Below are positions 29,128-38,110 of a stretch of DNA of 64,000 bases, one piece after another; positions within the stretch are counted from its first letter, which is position 1, and each line of letters begins with the position of its first letter. The translations under genes were made by a program, and so were the position numbers. The DNA is from Aerococcus suis (GTDB taxonomy: Bacteria > Bacillota > Bacilli > Lactobacillales > Aerococcaceae). The notes under the pieces were generated by a model. The model had not been told where the DNA came from and made no database searches. It saw only the letters and a program-made list of their open reading frames with translations. The stretch covers positions 1 to 64,000 of the forward strand of contig NZ_FWXK01000005.1 of the NCBI RefSeq assembly GCF_900176325.1, given 5' to 3'.

Positions 29128-29838
29128 TTAGTAAGTATCACGGATATCGCGTAATTGTTTAAAGGTTGCTTCGTCTTTTGCCATTAATAACAGATTCGTT
29201 TCTTTTTCATGAGCAATCGTCGTTGGTAACGTTGGTTGTCCATCGGCTTGTAACTGTTTTGCCTCAGTCAACGCTTCAGCAATTGCTTCATTTTCTGGAG
29301 CTTGATCATGAGCAAACGTTAAATTGGTTACCGTATATTCGTGTCCCGCATAAACGTTTAAGTCATCTGGCAAATCGCGTAAGGTTTGCATCCCAGCAAA
29401 ACCTGCGCCGTAATCATTTGTAAAGACGCGTCCGCAACCTCCTGCGAATAACGCATCTCCCACGAAAGCTGAAGTATCTGTAATATAAGACACATGACCA
29501 GAAGTATGTCCATAAGTTGGAAGCACACGATACTTATCACCTAGTAATTCAATACTTTCTCCAGGAGATATAGTTTGTGTATTATAATCATATGTTTCTT
29601 CTGGACCGACAACTTTCATATCTGGATATTTCGTGACGAGTGTTTTGACGCCGCCTACATGGTCTTCATGTTTATGCGTTAATAAAATCACTTTAGGCTC
29701 TAATTCATGCGCTTCTAGATAATCCAGAACCGGTTGGGCTTCCCCTGGATCAACAATTAACGCTTCGTGATGATTTGTTTCAACAATCCAAATGTAATTA
29801 TCACTTAATGCAGGTATTGCTGTAATCATTGCTATCAC
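29128..29838 (-). CDS. hydroxyacylglutathione-hydrolase-like metallo-beta-lactamase
   Basis: The 236-aa MBL-fold protein resembles glyoxalase II. The metal motif THKHEDHVGG (HxHxDH), GHTSGHVSYI and GHEYTVTNLTFA are all present. In bacteria lacking glutathione such proteins act on other thioesters, so the exact substrate is open. It starts the two-gene unit with the Nudix hydrolase. Confidence 0.88.
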   Translation of the reverse strand: MIAMITAIPALSDNYIWIVETNHHEALIVDPGEAQPVLDYLEAHELEPKVILLTHKHEDHVGGVKTLVTKYPDMKVVGPEETYDYNTQTISPGESIELLGDKYRVLPTYGHTSGHVSYITDTSAFVGDALFAGGCGRVFTNDYGAGFAGMQTLRDLPDDLNVYAGHEYTVTNLTFAHDQAPENEAIAEALTEAKQLQADGQPTLPTTIAHEKETNLLLMAKDEATFKQLRDIRDTY

Positions 29839-29927
29839 TCCTCTTTGGCTTTATTCTAGCATGCTCATTTCCAAAAATAAAAAAAGATAACTACTAAAAA
29901 GACGAGGTCTCCCTCGCCTATAACCTA

Positions 29928-30446
29928 TTAATGGTCATCATCATTATGTTCACGATTATGATGTTGCGCTTCAATTTCACTTTCACTACGAATATTTTGT
30001 CGATTATTCGGATCATCTAAAACGACATAGTAATCATCACCTTTACGCACAATCCAGCCATTATCGATTTCATATAAAATGTTGTCATCAGAAAAGTTCT
30101 CAATTGATTGATCTAAAATCAAGTCTTCACTGAATAGCGAATTAGCTGGAACGTGTCCAGAATAATAATGATAGTGGTCCCCATGTGACGTAGCATAACC
30201 ATCCGGCAAAATTTTAGCCACGATTTGTTCGGCATCAATATGCTCTTCCTCATCAATTTCAGCAGGTGTTTTATCTTCTGTCGATGAGTTTTCTTCTGAT
30301 AGGTTATCCTCATCTACCACATAAGATACCCGATTATCTGAACTAGAACGCTCATGGTTTTGCCAAGTAACATAGCCTCCAGCAATAAGGGCAATAGCTA
30401 TAACCACAATCCCGACTACTAACCAACGTTTATTCATTTTTTTCAT
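29928..30446 (-). CDS. small histidine-triad (Pht-like) membrane-anchored protein
   Basis: The 172-aa protein has a signal anchor (residues about 6-28), an acidic linker and one Pht-type motif HGDHYHYYSGHVPANSLFSE (HxxHxH), then a His/Asp-rich tail. Streptococcal Pht proteins carry five or six such motifs and deliver zinc to AdcAII. Here one motif sits 14 nt after an AdcA-like gene. Start at ATG 30446 with GGAAGGA 8 nt upstream. A zinc-scavenging partner role is inferred. Confidence 0.8.
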   Translation of the reverse strand: MKKMNKRWLVVGIVVIAIALIAGGYVTWQNHERSSSDNRVSYVVDEDNLSEENSSTEDKTPAEIDEEEHIDAEQIVAKILPDGYATSHGDHYHYYSGHVPANSLFSEDLILDQSIENFSDDNILYEIDNGWIVRKGDDYYVVLDDPNNRQNIRSESEIEAQHHNREHNDDDH

Positions 30447-30460
30447 GAACAAGATCCTTC

Positions 30461-31396
30461 CTATTTCATCTCTTTACTTTCTTCAGCCATTCGTTGATAT
30501 AGCGTATCGATATTATCACGCAAATTATCTAAATAGGACTGATCATTCTCAGGATCCACTTCTAACGGACTCAATTCATCTAATTCCACACCTGTCTCAT
30601 CTGAAATCACTTGAGCATATTTAGGAGAAACATTTCCTTCGGTAAAAATGGTTTTCACATGATATTTTTTAACAAACTTTTGAATTTCCGAAATTCGTTG
30701 GGCACTCGGTTCTTCACTATTTTCTTGACCTGCTATTCCTAACTGTTTAATACCTAAACGTTTCGCTAAATAAGCAAAAGCAGTATGTTGCGTGACAAAG
30801 GTATCTTGTTTCAAATCAGCAAATTTCGGTTTGAATTCATCAATAATCGCTTGTCCTTCTTTTTGCATTTCTTTGGCGTTGTTCATATATGTTTCTGCAT
30901 TATCGGGATCCGCTTCACCTAATTTCTTAGCAATATTAATCGCTTCTTCGCCAACCATCACTGGATCTGTCCATGTATGAACATCATTTAAAGAATCTTC
31001 ATCCATCCCATCTTTCAGTTCAAAATCTTCTAAGCCATTCGTTCGTTCTAATTTTAGGTCATCAGTCCCTTCAATCACCGTCACATCGCCATCAGTTAGA
31101 TTATCTTTTAGATTGCCAGCCCATGATTCAAGGGTATCTGCATGATAAACAAAAACATCACTATCATCAATCGCTCGAATATCACTCGCAGAAGGTTCAA
31201 ATCCATGAATGCCTCCTCCACTTTGAATCATACGAACGTTATTTAAATCGCCACTTACTTCTTTAGTCATGGCATAGACAGGATAGAAACTCGTTACAAT
31301 ATCCAGCCCATCACTTTCAGCTTCTTGGGTTTCTTTTCCACATCCTACTAAAATCATACTCATTAACGCCACAATCGTTAGCAAAAATTTCTTCAT
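30461..31396 (-). CDS. zinc ABC transporter substrate-binding lipoprotein, AdcA/AdcAII-like
   Basis: The 311-aa cluster A-I metal-binding lipoprotein has a lipobox ending VGCGK, then DIVTSFYPVYAMTKEVSGD typical of the family. Metal ligands are likely in GIHGFEPSASD (first His), DVHTWTDPVM (second), FVTQHTAFAYLAKRLG (third) and the late Asp/Glu. No long His-rich loop is seen, so it is AdcAII-like rather than full AdcA. No permease or ATPase gene adjoins. Start at 31396 (MKKFLL). Confidence 0.88.
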   Translation of the reverse strand: MKKFLLTIVALMSMILVGCGKETQEAESDGLDIVTSFYPVYAMTKEVSGDLNNVRMIQSGGGIHGFEPSASDIRAIDDSDVFVYHADTLESWAGNLKDNLTDGDVTVIEGTDDLKLERTNGLEDFELKDGMDEDSLNDVHTWTDPVMVGEEAINIAKKLGEADPDNAETYMNNAKEMQKEGQAIIDEFKPKFADLKQDTFVTQHTAFAYLAKRLGIKQLGIAGQENSEEPSAQRISEIQKFVKKYHVKTIFTEGNVSPKYAQVISDETGVELDELSPLEVDPENDQSYLDNLRDNIDTLYQRMAEESKEMK

Positions 31397-31427
31397 TTTA
31401 CCTGTTCCACTCCTTATCATTGCCATA

Positions 31428-31473
31428 TTATAGCAAGGTGGTTTTAAATTGTAAATAGAAACGTTTACGATTT
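31428..31473 (-). promoter_or_regulatory. promoter and metal-regulator-like operator of the zinc-binding gene
   Basis: The minus strand has TTTACA, 17 nt and TATAAT directed at the AdcA-like gene. An inverted repeat, AAATTGTAAA (31446-31455) and TTTACGATTT (31464-31473) with an 8-bp spacer, overlaps the -35. Half-sites resemble Zur-type AAATCGTAA, but the spacing differs from the Bacillus Zur box. A zinc repressor site is inferred. Confidence 0.5.
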
Positions 31474-31581
31474 AGGCAAAAGCTTCGTTTCGTTCTTCAA
31501 TAGTTACCTTCCCTAAGCAATAAAGTTGTATCCGCTTTCTACTATGTTATAATGAAAATATCATAAGAAGGAGGAATTGAT

Positions 31582-32955
31582 ATGGCTTACAAGACAACTT
31601 ATCCTTATACAAATGAAGTGTTAAAGACCTACGAAGATTCCAGTGACTTACAAGTCGAAGAAACCTTAAAAGCAGGACACGAGCTATACAAAAAATGGCG
31701 TCGTGAAGATTTATTAGATGAACGTCGAGACCAACTACATCTCGTGGCGGATATTTTACGTCGCGATGCCGATAAATTTGCCGAAATTATGACCAAAGAT
31801 ATGGGAAAACTCTTCGCTGAATCAAAAGGCGAAGTAGAACTAAGTGCCGATATTGCCGATTACTACGCTGATAAAGCAGAAGAATTCTTGCAACCTGTTG
31901 ATTTAGAAACAGATGCTGGTGATGCTTACTATGTCAAACAAGCAACGGGTATCATTATGGCTGTTGAACCTTGGAACTTCCCATTTTACCAAGTAATGCG
32001 TATTTTTGCGCCAAACTTTATGGTGGGTAATCCAGTCATTCTAAAACATGCGTCTATTTGTCCTGGATCTGCTCAAGCTTTCCAAGATTTAGTGCATGAA
32101 GCTGGCATTGAAGCAGGAGCTTTCACGAACTTATTTATTAACTACGATCAAGTCAGTGATATTATCGCTGACCCACGTGTTCAAGGCGTTTGTCTAACCG
32201 GTTCTGAACGTGGCGGTGCTTCAATTGCTGAAGAAGCCGGTAAAAACTTGAAAAAATCAACCCTTGAATTAGGTGGAAACGATGCCTTCATCGTCCTTGA
32301 TGACATTGACTTTGATCAATTACAAGGCACATTAGGTTTTGCTCGTTTATTTAACGCAGGACAAGTATGTACCTCTTCTAAACGATTCATCGTTACCGAA
32401 AAAAATTACGACCGTTTTGTCGACATGCTAACGGAATCATTCAAAAACAGTCCATGGGGTGACCCAATGGATCCTGAAACAGTGGTTGCTCCACTATCAT
32501 CACCTGGCGCAAAAGAAGATGTCTTAAAACAAATTGATACCGCCTTAGCCAATGGTGCGACTCTCGTTTACGGTAATGAACCAATCGACCACGAAGGAAA
32601 CTTCGTCATGCCAACAATCTTAACGGATATTACGAAAAACAATCCGATTTACGATACCGAAATCTTTGGCCCAGTAGCACTTGTATACAAAGTGAAAGAT
32701 GAAGCTGAAGCGATTGAAGTCGCTAATGACTCTAAATACGGTCTTGGTAATACCGTTTTCGGTGCAGATATCGAACATGCCAAAGCAGTTGGTGAACAAA
32801 TTGAAACCGGTATGACATTTATTAACTCTGGTTGGACATCACTTCCTGAATTACCATTCGGTGGTGTCAAAAACTCAGGTTATGGCCGTGAATTAAGTGA
32901 ACTCGGTTTCGATGCCTTTGTTAATGAACACTTAATTTTTACTCCTAAAAACTAA
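31582..32955 (+). CDS. NAD(P)-dependent aldehyde dehydrogenase (succinate-semialdehyde type)
   Basis: The 457-aa enzyme has the ALDH elements: VEPWNFPFYQVMR, TGSERGGASIAEEAGK (cofactor), the general base Glu in LELGGNDAFIV and catalytic Cys in FNAGQVCTSSKRF, then EIFGPVALVYK. It most resembles short GabD-like semialdehyde dehydrogenases of lactic acid bacteria. The substrate is not certain. AAGGAGGA precedes the ATG. It is a single gene. Confidence 0.9.
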   Translation: MAYKTTYPYTNEVLKTYEDSSDLQVEETLKAGHELYKKWRREDLLDERRDQLHLVADILRRDADKFAEIMTKDMGKLFAESKGEVELSADIADYYADKAEEFLQPVDLETDAGDAYYVKQATGIIMAVEPWNFPFYQVMRIFAPNFMVGNPVILKHASICPGSAQAFQDLVHEAGIEAGAFTNLFINYDQVSDIIADPRVQGVCLTGSERGGASIAEEAGKNLKKSTLELGGNDAFIVLDDIDFDQLQGTLGFARLFNAGQVCTSSKRFIVTEKNYDRFVDMLTESFKNSPWGDPMDPETVVAPLSSPGAKEDVLKQIDTALANGATLVYGNEPIDHEGNFVMPTILTDITKNNPIYDTEIFGPVALVYKVKDEAEAIEVANDSKYGLGNTVFGADIEHAKAVGEQIETGMTFINSGWTSLPELPFGGVKNSGYGRELSELGFDAFVNEHLIFTPKN

Positions 32956-32976
32956 TAAATCATATCCAATAATCAC

Positions 32977-33013
32977 TCCCCTCACCTATTGAATATCAGT
33001 AGGTGGGGGTTTT
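32977..33013 (+). terminator. terminator
   Basis: CCCCTCACCTA and TAGGTGGGGG form a stem followed by TTTTATT, at the end of the aldehyde dehydrogenase gene. Confidence 0.8.
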
Positions 33014-33094
33014 ATTATGGTTTCTTTTAAAAAATATGTAATCATTTACTGAATCTTTGGTATACTTTATATAATAAAATTGGGAGGTAGAATA

Positions 33095-34126
33095 ATGTAC
33101 AGTATAGGATTAGATTTAGGTATTGCAAGCGTCGGCTGGTCGATTCTTGACGATCAAACCGGAGACATTGTAGATCTAGGCGTTCGATTATTCAGTTCAA
33201 GAAGTAGTGCCGATAATGAAGAAAGACGAACTGCACGCAGCACACGACGATTACTTCGCCGTCGTCGTACCCGTCTACATGATGCGGAAAAATTATTAAG
33301 TCAAAAAGGATTTACACGAGACGACGCTGATAAACACGCCAATCCCTACGCACTCCGCGTCAAAGGATTAACTGACAAACTCACCCCATCAGAAATTAAT
33401 ATTGTCGTCAAACATATTTTAAAAAAACGAGGCATTTCCTATTTAGAAGATGCGATTGACGAAGGAGAAAGTTCTGGTTATAAAGAGCAGATTAAAGAAA
33501 ACAAAGCCTTACTAGAAAATAAAACGCCAGGACAAATTCAATACAAGCGCTTAATAGATGGTGGTCGTGTCAGATCTGGTTATAACCAAAAAGGGGAATA
33601 CCAACTCAACGTCTTTACAGTAGGTGAATATGCGAAAGAACTTCGCTTAATTCTAGAAGCACAACAACCCTTCTATTCTGAACTAACCGACGATTTTATC
33701 GCCCAATTTGTCGATAAAAAACATGGATTGGTTTACCGTAAACGTCCTTATTATCAAGGACCAGGAAATGCTGCGAATCCAAGTCCATATGGGATTTGGG
33801 CAGATTATCCGGAAACAAAAGAACCTAAAACAAATATTTTTGAACAATTAATTGGGACAGATATTAAAGGTTTGGAACGGGCAAGTGCGTCTAGCCTTTC
33901 GGCACAAATCTATAACCTACTTAACGACTTCAATAATTTACGTATTCCGAGTCAAGAAGACCCTAAACTGACAACTGAACAAAAAGAAACAATCTTAAAT
34001 ACCCTGCTTTATGATGAGGTCAAAACTTATGGACCGAAAAAATTAGCGAAAGATCTTGGGTATAAAGTCGATGACATTAAAGGCTGGCGGTTAGATAAAA
34101 AAGAAAAACTCGCTACCTTGACGTAG
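33095..34126 (+). pseudogene. cas9: Cas9, N-terminal third only, fused to CRISPR array
   Basis: Residues 1-15 give the RuvC-I motif (YSIGLDLGIASVGW) with catalytic Asp. The arginine-rich bridge helix follows (RSTRRLLRRRRTRLHDAEKLL), then part of the REC lobe. The form is that of the compact ~1,100-aa type II Cas9 group (Staphylococcus aureus and S. thermophilus CRISPR1 relatives). The frame stops after about 344 codons, so the rest of REC, HNH, RuvC-II/III and the PAM domain are gone. Codons after KKEK (34110 on) appear to be translated spacer sequence. GGGAGG precedes the ATG. No cas1, cas2, csn2 or tracrRNA is seen nearby. Confidence 0.93.
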
Positions 34127-34357
34127 TTCTCGACTACATGTTTTTGCACTCTCAATAATTTCCTATCAAAAAACGACCGCAATCTAGATACTTTGGATGG
34201 ATCTGTTTTTGCACTCTCAATAATTTCCTATCAAAAAACCACTTCTCAAAATTGCTGTAACTGTCATAGGTTTTTGCACTCTCAATAATTTCCTATCAAA
34301 AAACACTTATGAGCTGACAAGCACCAACGAAGAGGTTTAATTTCCTATCAAAAATTT
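34110..34357 (+). CRISPR. residual type II CRISPR array
   Basis: Three identical 35-nt repeats start at 34140, 34205 and 34270 (begins GTTTTTGCACTCTC, ends TCCTATCAAAAAAC), 65 bp apart, with 30-nt spacers at 34175-34204 and 34240-34269. A further 30-nt spacer (34305-34334) leads in register to a degenerate terminal repeat at 34335 that keeps GTTT and AATTTCCTATCAAAAA but lacks about 10 internal bases. Another 30 nt (34110-34139) precedes the first repeat. The repeat start resembles the S. thermophilus CRISPR1 repeat as I remember it. No leader remains. Confidence 0.95.
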
Positions 34358-34364
34358 GACACCC

Positions 34365-34402
34365 AAAAAATCCCTAGCGATTAACATCACTAGGGATTTT
34401 TT
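34365..34402. terminator. bidirectional terminator
   Basis: AAAAAATCCCTAG and CTAGGGATTTTTT form a strong stem between the CRISPR relic and the convergent glycerol dehydrogenase gene. Confidence 0.88.
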
Positions 34403-34420
34403 ATTAACATTTATGATCAA

Positions 34421-35512
34421 TTAATCCATTTGTTTAACGTATGAGTCAACAGCAATCAATGCTTGAGCAACCATTTCTGGTGTGACTTCGAATGGCATTT
34501 CTGACATTGTTTCGTCTGGCATTGTTGCTTGTTTACCAATAGCTAGTAAGTCATCATAAGAAGCATCTGCTAAGTGTATTTCTTCTAATGTTGTTGGCAT
34601 ATTGATTTTTTGATAGAAGTGAATATATTTATCAATTTCTTCAGTTGGACGATCTTCTAAGAACAATTGTGTTAATGTTCCGTAAGCGACTTTTTCACCG
34701 TGAGTTAAATGGTGAATGTCACCAGTTAAAGCAGTGAAACCATTGTGGATAGCGTGAGCTGCGGCTAAACCAGCTGACTCGAATCCAATACCTGATAATA
34801 ATGTATTCGCTTCGACAACATTTTCAAAGGCTTTAGTGACAACACCTTTTTTAGCACTAGCCATAGCTTTTAATCCATCTTCGAATAAAACTTGTTCACA
34901 TGTTTTAGCGATAGCAGTTCCGGCGATTGGTTGTTCACCAGAAATCATGTTTTCACCATGTTTTTCCATAACGGCACGGGCTTCTACCCATGTTGCTAAA
35001 CCGTCAGCAATACCTGATGCTAATAAGCGAGTTGGTGCTTTAGCAATAACGGTGGTATCCATTAACACAACGTCAGGGTTTTTAGTATAGAAATTGTATC
35101 TTTCAAAAGCCCCTTCATCTGTATAAATAACTGATAAAGCAGAGGTTGGTGCATCTGTTGACGCAATAGTTGGTGCCACAATGACAGGAATTGATAAGAC
35201 GTCAGCAACTGCTTTAGCACTGTCACTTGATTTACCGCCACCAAGACTCATAATAAAGTCAATGTTTTCTTCTTTACCGATTTTTACAACACGTTCAATT
35301 TCATTTTCAGACGCTTCACCATTGAAGGCAACGTGAATAGGTTTTAAGCCTTCTTTAGTTAAGTAGTCAATAAATTTTTCACCAACAATACCGTAAACTG
35401 TGTCATCACATAAAATAACTGGGTGTTCACCTAATCCTTTAATGACATCGATATTGTTAAACAAAGCATTTTCACCTTGAATATACCGTGAGGGACTTGC
35501 AAAAATTTTCAT
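34421..35512 (-). CDS. gldA: glycerol dehydrogenase
   Basis: GldA is a metal-dependent NAD enzyme oxidising glycerol to dihydroxyacetone. The 363-aa protein has the GGGKSSDSAKAVAD cofactor motif, TIASTDAPTSALSV, and the zinc ligands in GIADGLATWVEAR, HAIHNGFTAL and THGEKVAYG. Start at 35512 (MKIFASPSRY) with GGAGG upstream. Dihydroxyacetone kinase is not adjacent. It is a single gene between two terminators. Confidence 0.94.
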   Translation of the reverse strand: MKIFASPSRYIQGENALFNNIDVIKGLGEHPVILCDDTVYGIVGEKFIDYLTKEGLKPIHVAFNGEASENEIERVVKIGKEENIDFIMSLGGGKSSDSAKAVADVLSIPVIVAPTIASTDAPTSALSVIYTDEGAFERYNFYTKNPDVVLMDTTVIAKAPTRLLASGIADGLATWVEARAVMEKHGENMISGEQPIAGTAIAKTCEQVLFEDGLKAMASAKKGVVTKAFENVVEANTLLSGIGFESAGLAAAHAIHNGFTALTGDIHHLTHGEKVAYGTLTQLFLEDRPTEEIDKYIHFYQKINMPTTLEEIHLADASYDDLLAIGKQATMPDETMSEMPFEVTPEMVAQALIAVDSYVKQMD

Positions 35513-35657
35513 AATATTTTTATTCCTCCATCCGTTATAAATCAATTGCGAAATATTTCACAGTCATTATGATAGCACTTTCATTTTTTATGCCAACGGT
35601 TACACCCGAATTGTTTAAATAATAAGTCAATGTTTTCACATTGGATGTTTAAATAAC

Positions 35658-35690
35658 AAAAAAGCATCTGGCGAACCAGATGCTTTTTCT
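35658..35690. terminator. terminator
   Basis: AAAAAGCATCTGG-CGAA-CCAGATGCTTTTT is a strong tetraloop stem downstream of the YjiH gene. Confidence 0.88.
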
Positions 35691-35699
35691 TATAAATCG

Positions 35700-37082
35700 T
35701 TAGAATATAATATGAGCTAATAACACAATAATTGGTAAGGCAATAATTGTCCGCTCAATAAAGATAATGAACAAGTCTAAGAATGATAATTCTAAGTCAG
35801 ATCCTAAAATAACTGCCCCTGTTTCAGACATATAAATTAATTGGACAATAGACATTGCTCCAATAATAAATTGTGTCATCGGTGCATGAATTTCAGCAGC
35901 CATAATTGATGGTAGTACCATATCGGTAAATCCAATGACCATTGTTTGACTCGCTTCTTGCGCCATTGGAACTTGTAATAACTCTAGAATTGGTTGGAAT
36001 GGCAATCCTAACCATTGGAAGATTGGTGTTGTTTCAGAAATAATCAATACCACTGTACCAATCGCCATAATTGTTGGGATAACCCCCATCCATAAACTAA
36101 AGACGGTTTCTGCTCCACTGACGATATATTGTTTAAAGTCACCATTGTGTTTGGCTTGTTTAATTGCGTTATACATTCCCCATTCAAACTTCGTATAACC
36201 ATCAGGAATCACTTCATCAGCAGAGTGACTCTCATCATTATGGTAGTAAGAATCCGAAATACGAGAAAGTGGCGGAATCCGTGGCACAATTAACGCACAG
36301 ATAATTCCAACAACTGCGGCTATTAAATAGAAGAAGCCAAATTTATCCATCATACCAATATTTTGTACAACAACTAAAGAGAATGTAATTGATACTGCAG
36401 AGAAACTTGTCGCAATAGCTGCTGCTTCACGAGCTGTATAGTAACCTTCTTTGTATTGTTTACTCGTTAAAGCGACACCAATTGTTCCGTCTCCTACCCA
36501 TGATGCGACTGCGTTAACAGCAGATCGACCAGGAAGATTAAATAACGGACGCATAACTTTGGTTAAGTACACGCCTAAGAACTCTAGCAATCCGAATTCT
36601 GTCAAGAACGGTAGGATAAACCCAGCCACTAGGAAGATAACAAATAATCCATTAATTAAGTCGAATAGGATAAGTCCTCCAGTGTCAGGTCCCCAAATCA
36701 ATTGAGGTAATCCCCATTGTTCACCGAATGCTACAACAATAGCTAAAATTAAACTAAAGAAACGTACGAACAATTCAAACCATGAAACATCAGCTGCTTC
36801 AAGTAGGATATGATTGTTCTTAATAAAGTCCGGTTTAAAGAATCGGTAAATCGCTGCCAATAATAGTGAAATGAAAATCGTGATAATGACTAAATAGTAG
36901 ATGGGAACAACCGAATTAATTCCATCCCTAATGAAATCAGAAATCACTGAAACCATTACTGTTGATTCACCGTTAATTTGAAATGGTGTCATTAATAATA
37001 AGACACCCAAAACTGATGGAATGATAAAGTTTAGTTTATCTTTCCAAGAAAACTGCTCTTTATGAGCATTGTCTTCACTCAT
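35700..37082 (-). CDS. YjiH family membrane protein (nucleoside-recognition/Gate domain)
   Basis: The 460-aa protein has about ten hydrophobic segments and the Gate-domain features of YjiH: GRSAVNAVASWVGDGTIGVALT in the first Gate and TMVIGFTDMVLPSIMAAEI in the second. The transported substrate is unknown. It is a single gene; the 268 bp upstream to the next gene hold only AT-rich sequence without a site I recognise. Confidence 0.85.
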   Translation of the reverse strand: MSEDNAHKEQFSWKDKLNFIIPSVLGVLLLMTPFQINGESTVMVSVISDFIRDGINSVVPIYYLVIITIFISLLLAAIYRFFKPDFIKNNHILLEAADVSWFELFVRFFSLILAIVVAFGEQWGLPQLIWGPDTGGLILFDLINGLFVIFLVAGFILPFLTEFGLLEFLGVYLTKVMRPLFNLPGRSAVNAVASWVGDGTIGVALTSKQYKEGYYTAREAAAIATSFSAVSITFSLVVVQNIGMMDKFGFFYLIAAVVGIICALIVPRIPPLSRISDSYYHNDESHSADEVIPDGYTKFEWGMYNAIKQAKHNGDFKQYIVSGAETVFSLWMGVIPTIMAIGTVVLIISETTPIFQWLGLPFQPILELLQVPMAQEASQTMVIGFTDMVLPSIMAAEIHAPMTQFIIGAMSIVQLIYMSETGAVILGSDLELSFLDLFIIFIERTIIALPIIVLLAHIIF

Positions 37083-37350
37083 GATATTTTTGAAACCTCT
37101 TTCTTTATGAGTCCTACGGTTACTATTATGTAAGTATTATACAGACATGATAATACTATTGCAAATAATCTAAGGCGCAATATGTTTTTTTATATATAAG
37201 TGATTATTTTCTCCTGTTTTCTGGCAAAATCCTCATATTTCAGACCTAAGTATTTTTTAATAAATTAAGAAATTTTCAAATTTATTCTTTTTATATAATA
37301 TACTAAAGGCAAATTGTAATCGCTTTTTATATTTAAGGAGGAATTCTCAG

Positions 37351-38013
37351 ATGTTCTATGAACCGAAAAATGATGACCATGGATTACCACATAACCCATT
37401 TAAATCGTCAACTGTTCCACGCGTAATTGGTTGGATTTCTACTAAGAATGAAGATGGAACAGATAACATTGCCCCTTATAGTCAGTTCACTAATGTCACT
37501 TACGATCCGCCAATGGTGATGTTTTCAGCGAATCAACATCCTGTTACCTTAGGCGACAAAACGACCGTCAAAAATATCGAACATACAGGTGAATTTGTTT
37601 ACAATATGGTTTCTGGAGACTTAGCCGAACAAATGAACGATTCGTCAATTGCTATGCTTCCTGATGGGGTCAAAGATAAATTTGAATACAGCCATCTCGA
37701 ACGCGAACAAGCGACATTAGTCGATGTGGCAATGGTCAAAGCATCCCCAATTAAATATTTACAAAGTACTCACTTACCAGCTAATGGTAAAATTGCACCG
37801 GTAGATGTTATTTTTGGTGAAGTGATTGGAATCCATATCAATGATGATGTGATTACTGATGAAGGCAAAATTGATATCGTGGGTATTGAACCAGTTGCTC
37901 GTTTAGGCTACTACGATTTCACTAAAATTAATAATAGTTTTGAAATGTTACCGCCAAAAGTGGATGAAAAATATCAAGATCTCGTTGACAAAGGGTTAGA
38001 AGGTAAATTATAA
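37351..38013 (+). CDS. flavin reductase-like FMN-binding protein
   Basis: The 220-aa protein has the flavin-reductase-like split barrel: PRVIGWISTKNEDGTDNIAPYSQFTNVTYDPPMVMFSAN, then EFVYNMVSGDLAEQMN and a C-terminal EPVARLGYYDF. Such proteins bind FMN and reduce flavin or act with oxygenases. AAGGAGGAA precedes the ATG. No partner oxygenase is adjacent. Confidence 0.88.
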   Translation: MFYEPKNDDHGLPHNPFKSSTVPRVIGWISTKNEDGTDNIAPYSQFTNVTYDPPMVMFSANQHPVTLGDKTTVKNIEHTGEFVYNMVSGDLAEQMNDSSIAMLPDGVKDKFEYSHLEREQATLVDVAMVKASPIKYLQSTHLPANGKIAPVDVIFGEVIGIHINDDVITDEGKIDIVGIEPVARLGYYDFTKINNSFEMLPPKVDEKYQDLVDKGLEGKL

Positions 38014-38061
38014 TCAATTTTTCAACTGCTAATCAATTCAAAAAAATAATGAATGATGTTA

Positions 38062-38092
38062 TCCCCTTTGGTATAACCAATGGGGATTTTTT
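38062..38092 (+). terminator. terminator
   Basis: ATCCCCTTTGG and CCAATGGGGAT form a stem followed by a seven-T run, ending the flavin-reductase transcript 10-20 nt before the GNAT gene. Confidence 0.8.
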
Positions 38093-38110
38093 TATAAAAG
38101 AGTGTGCCTT

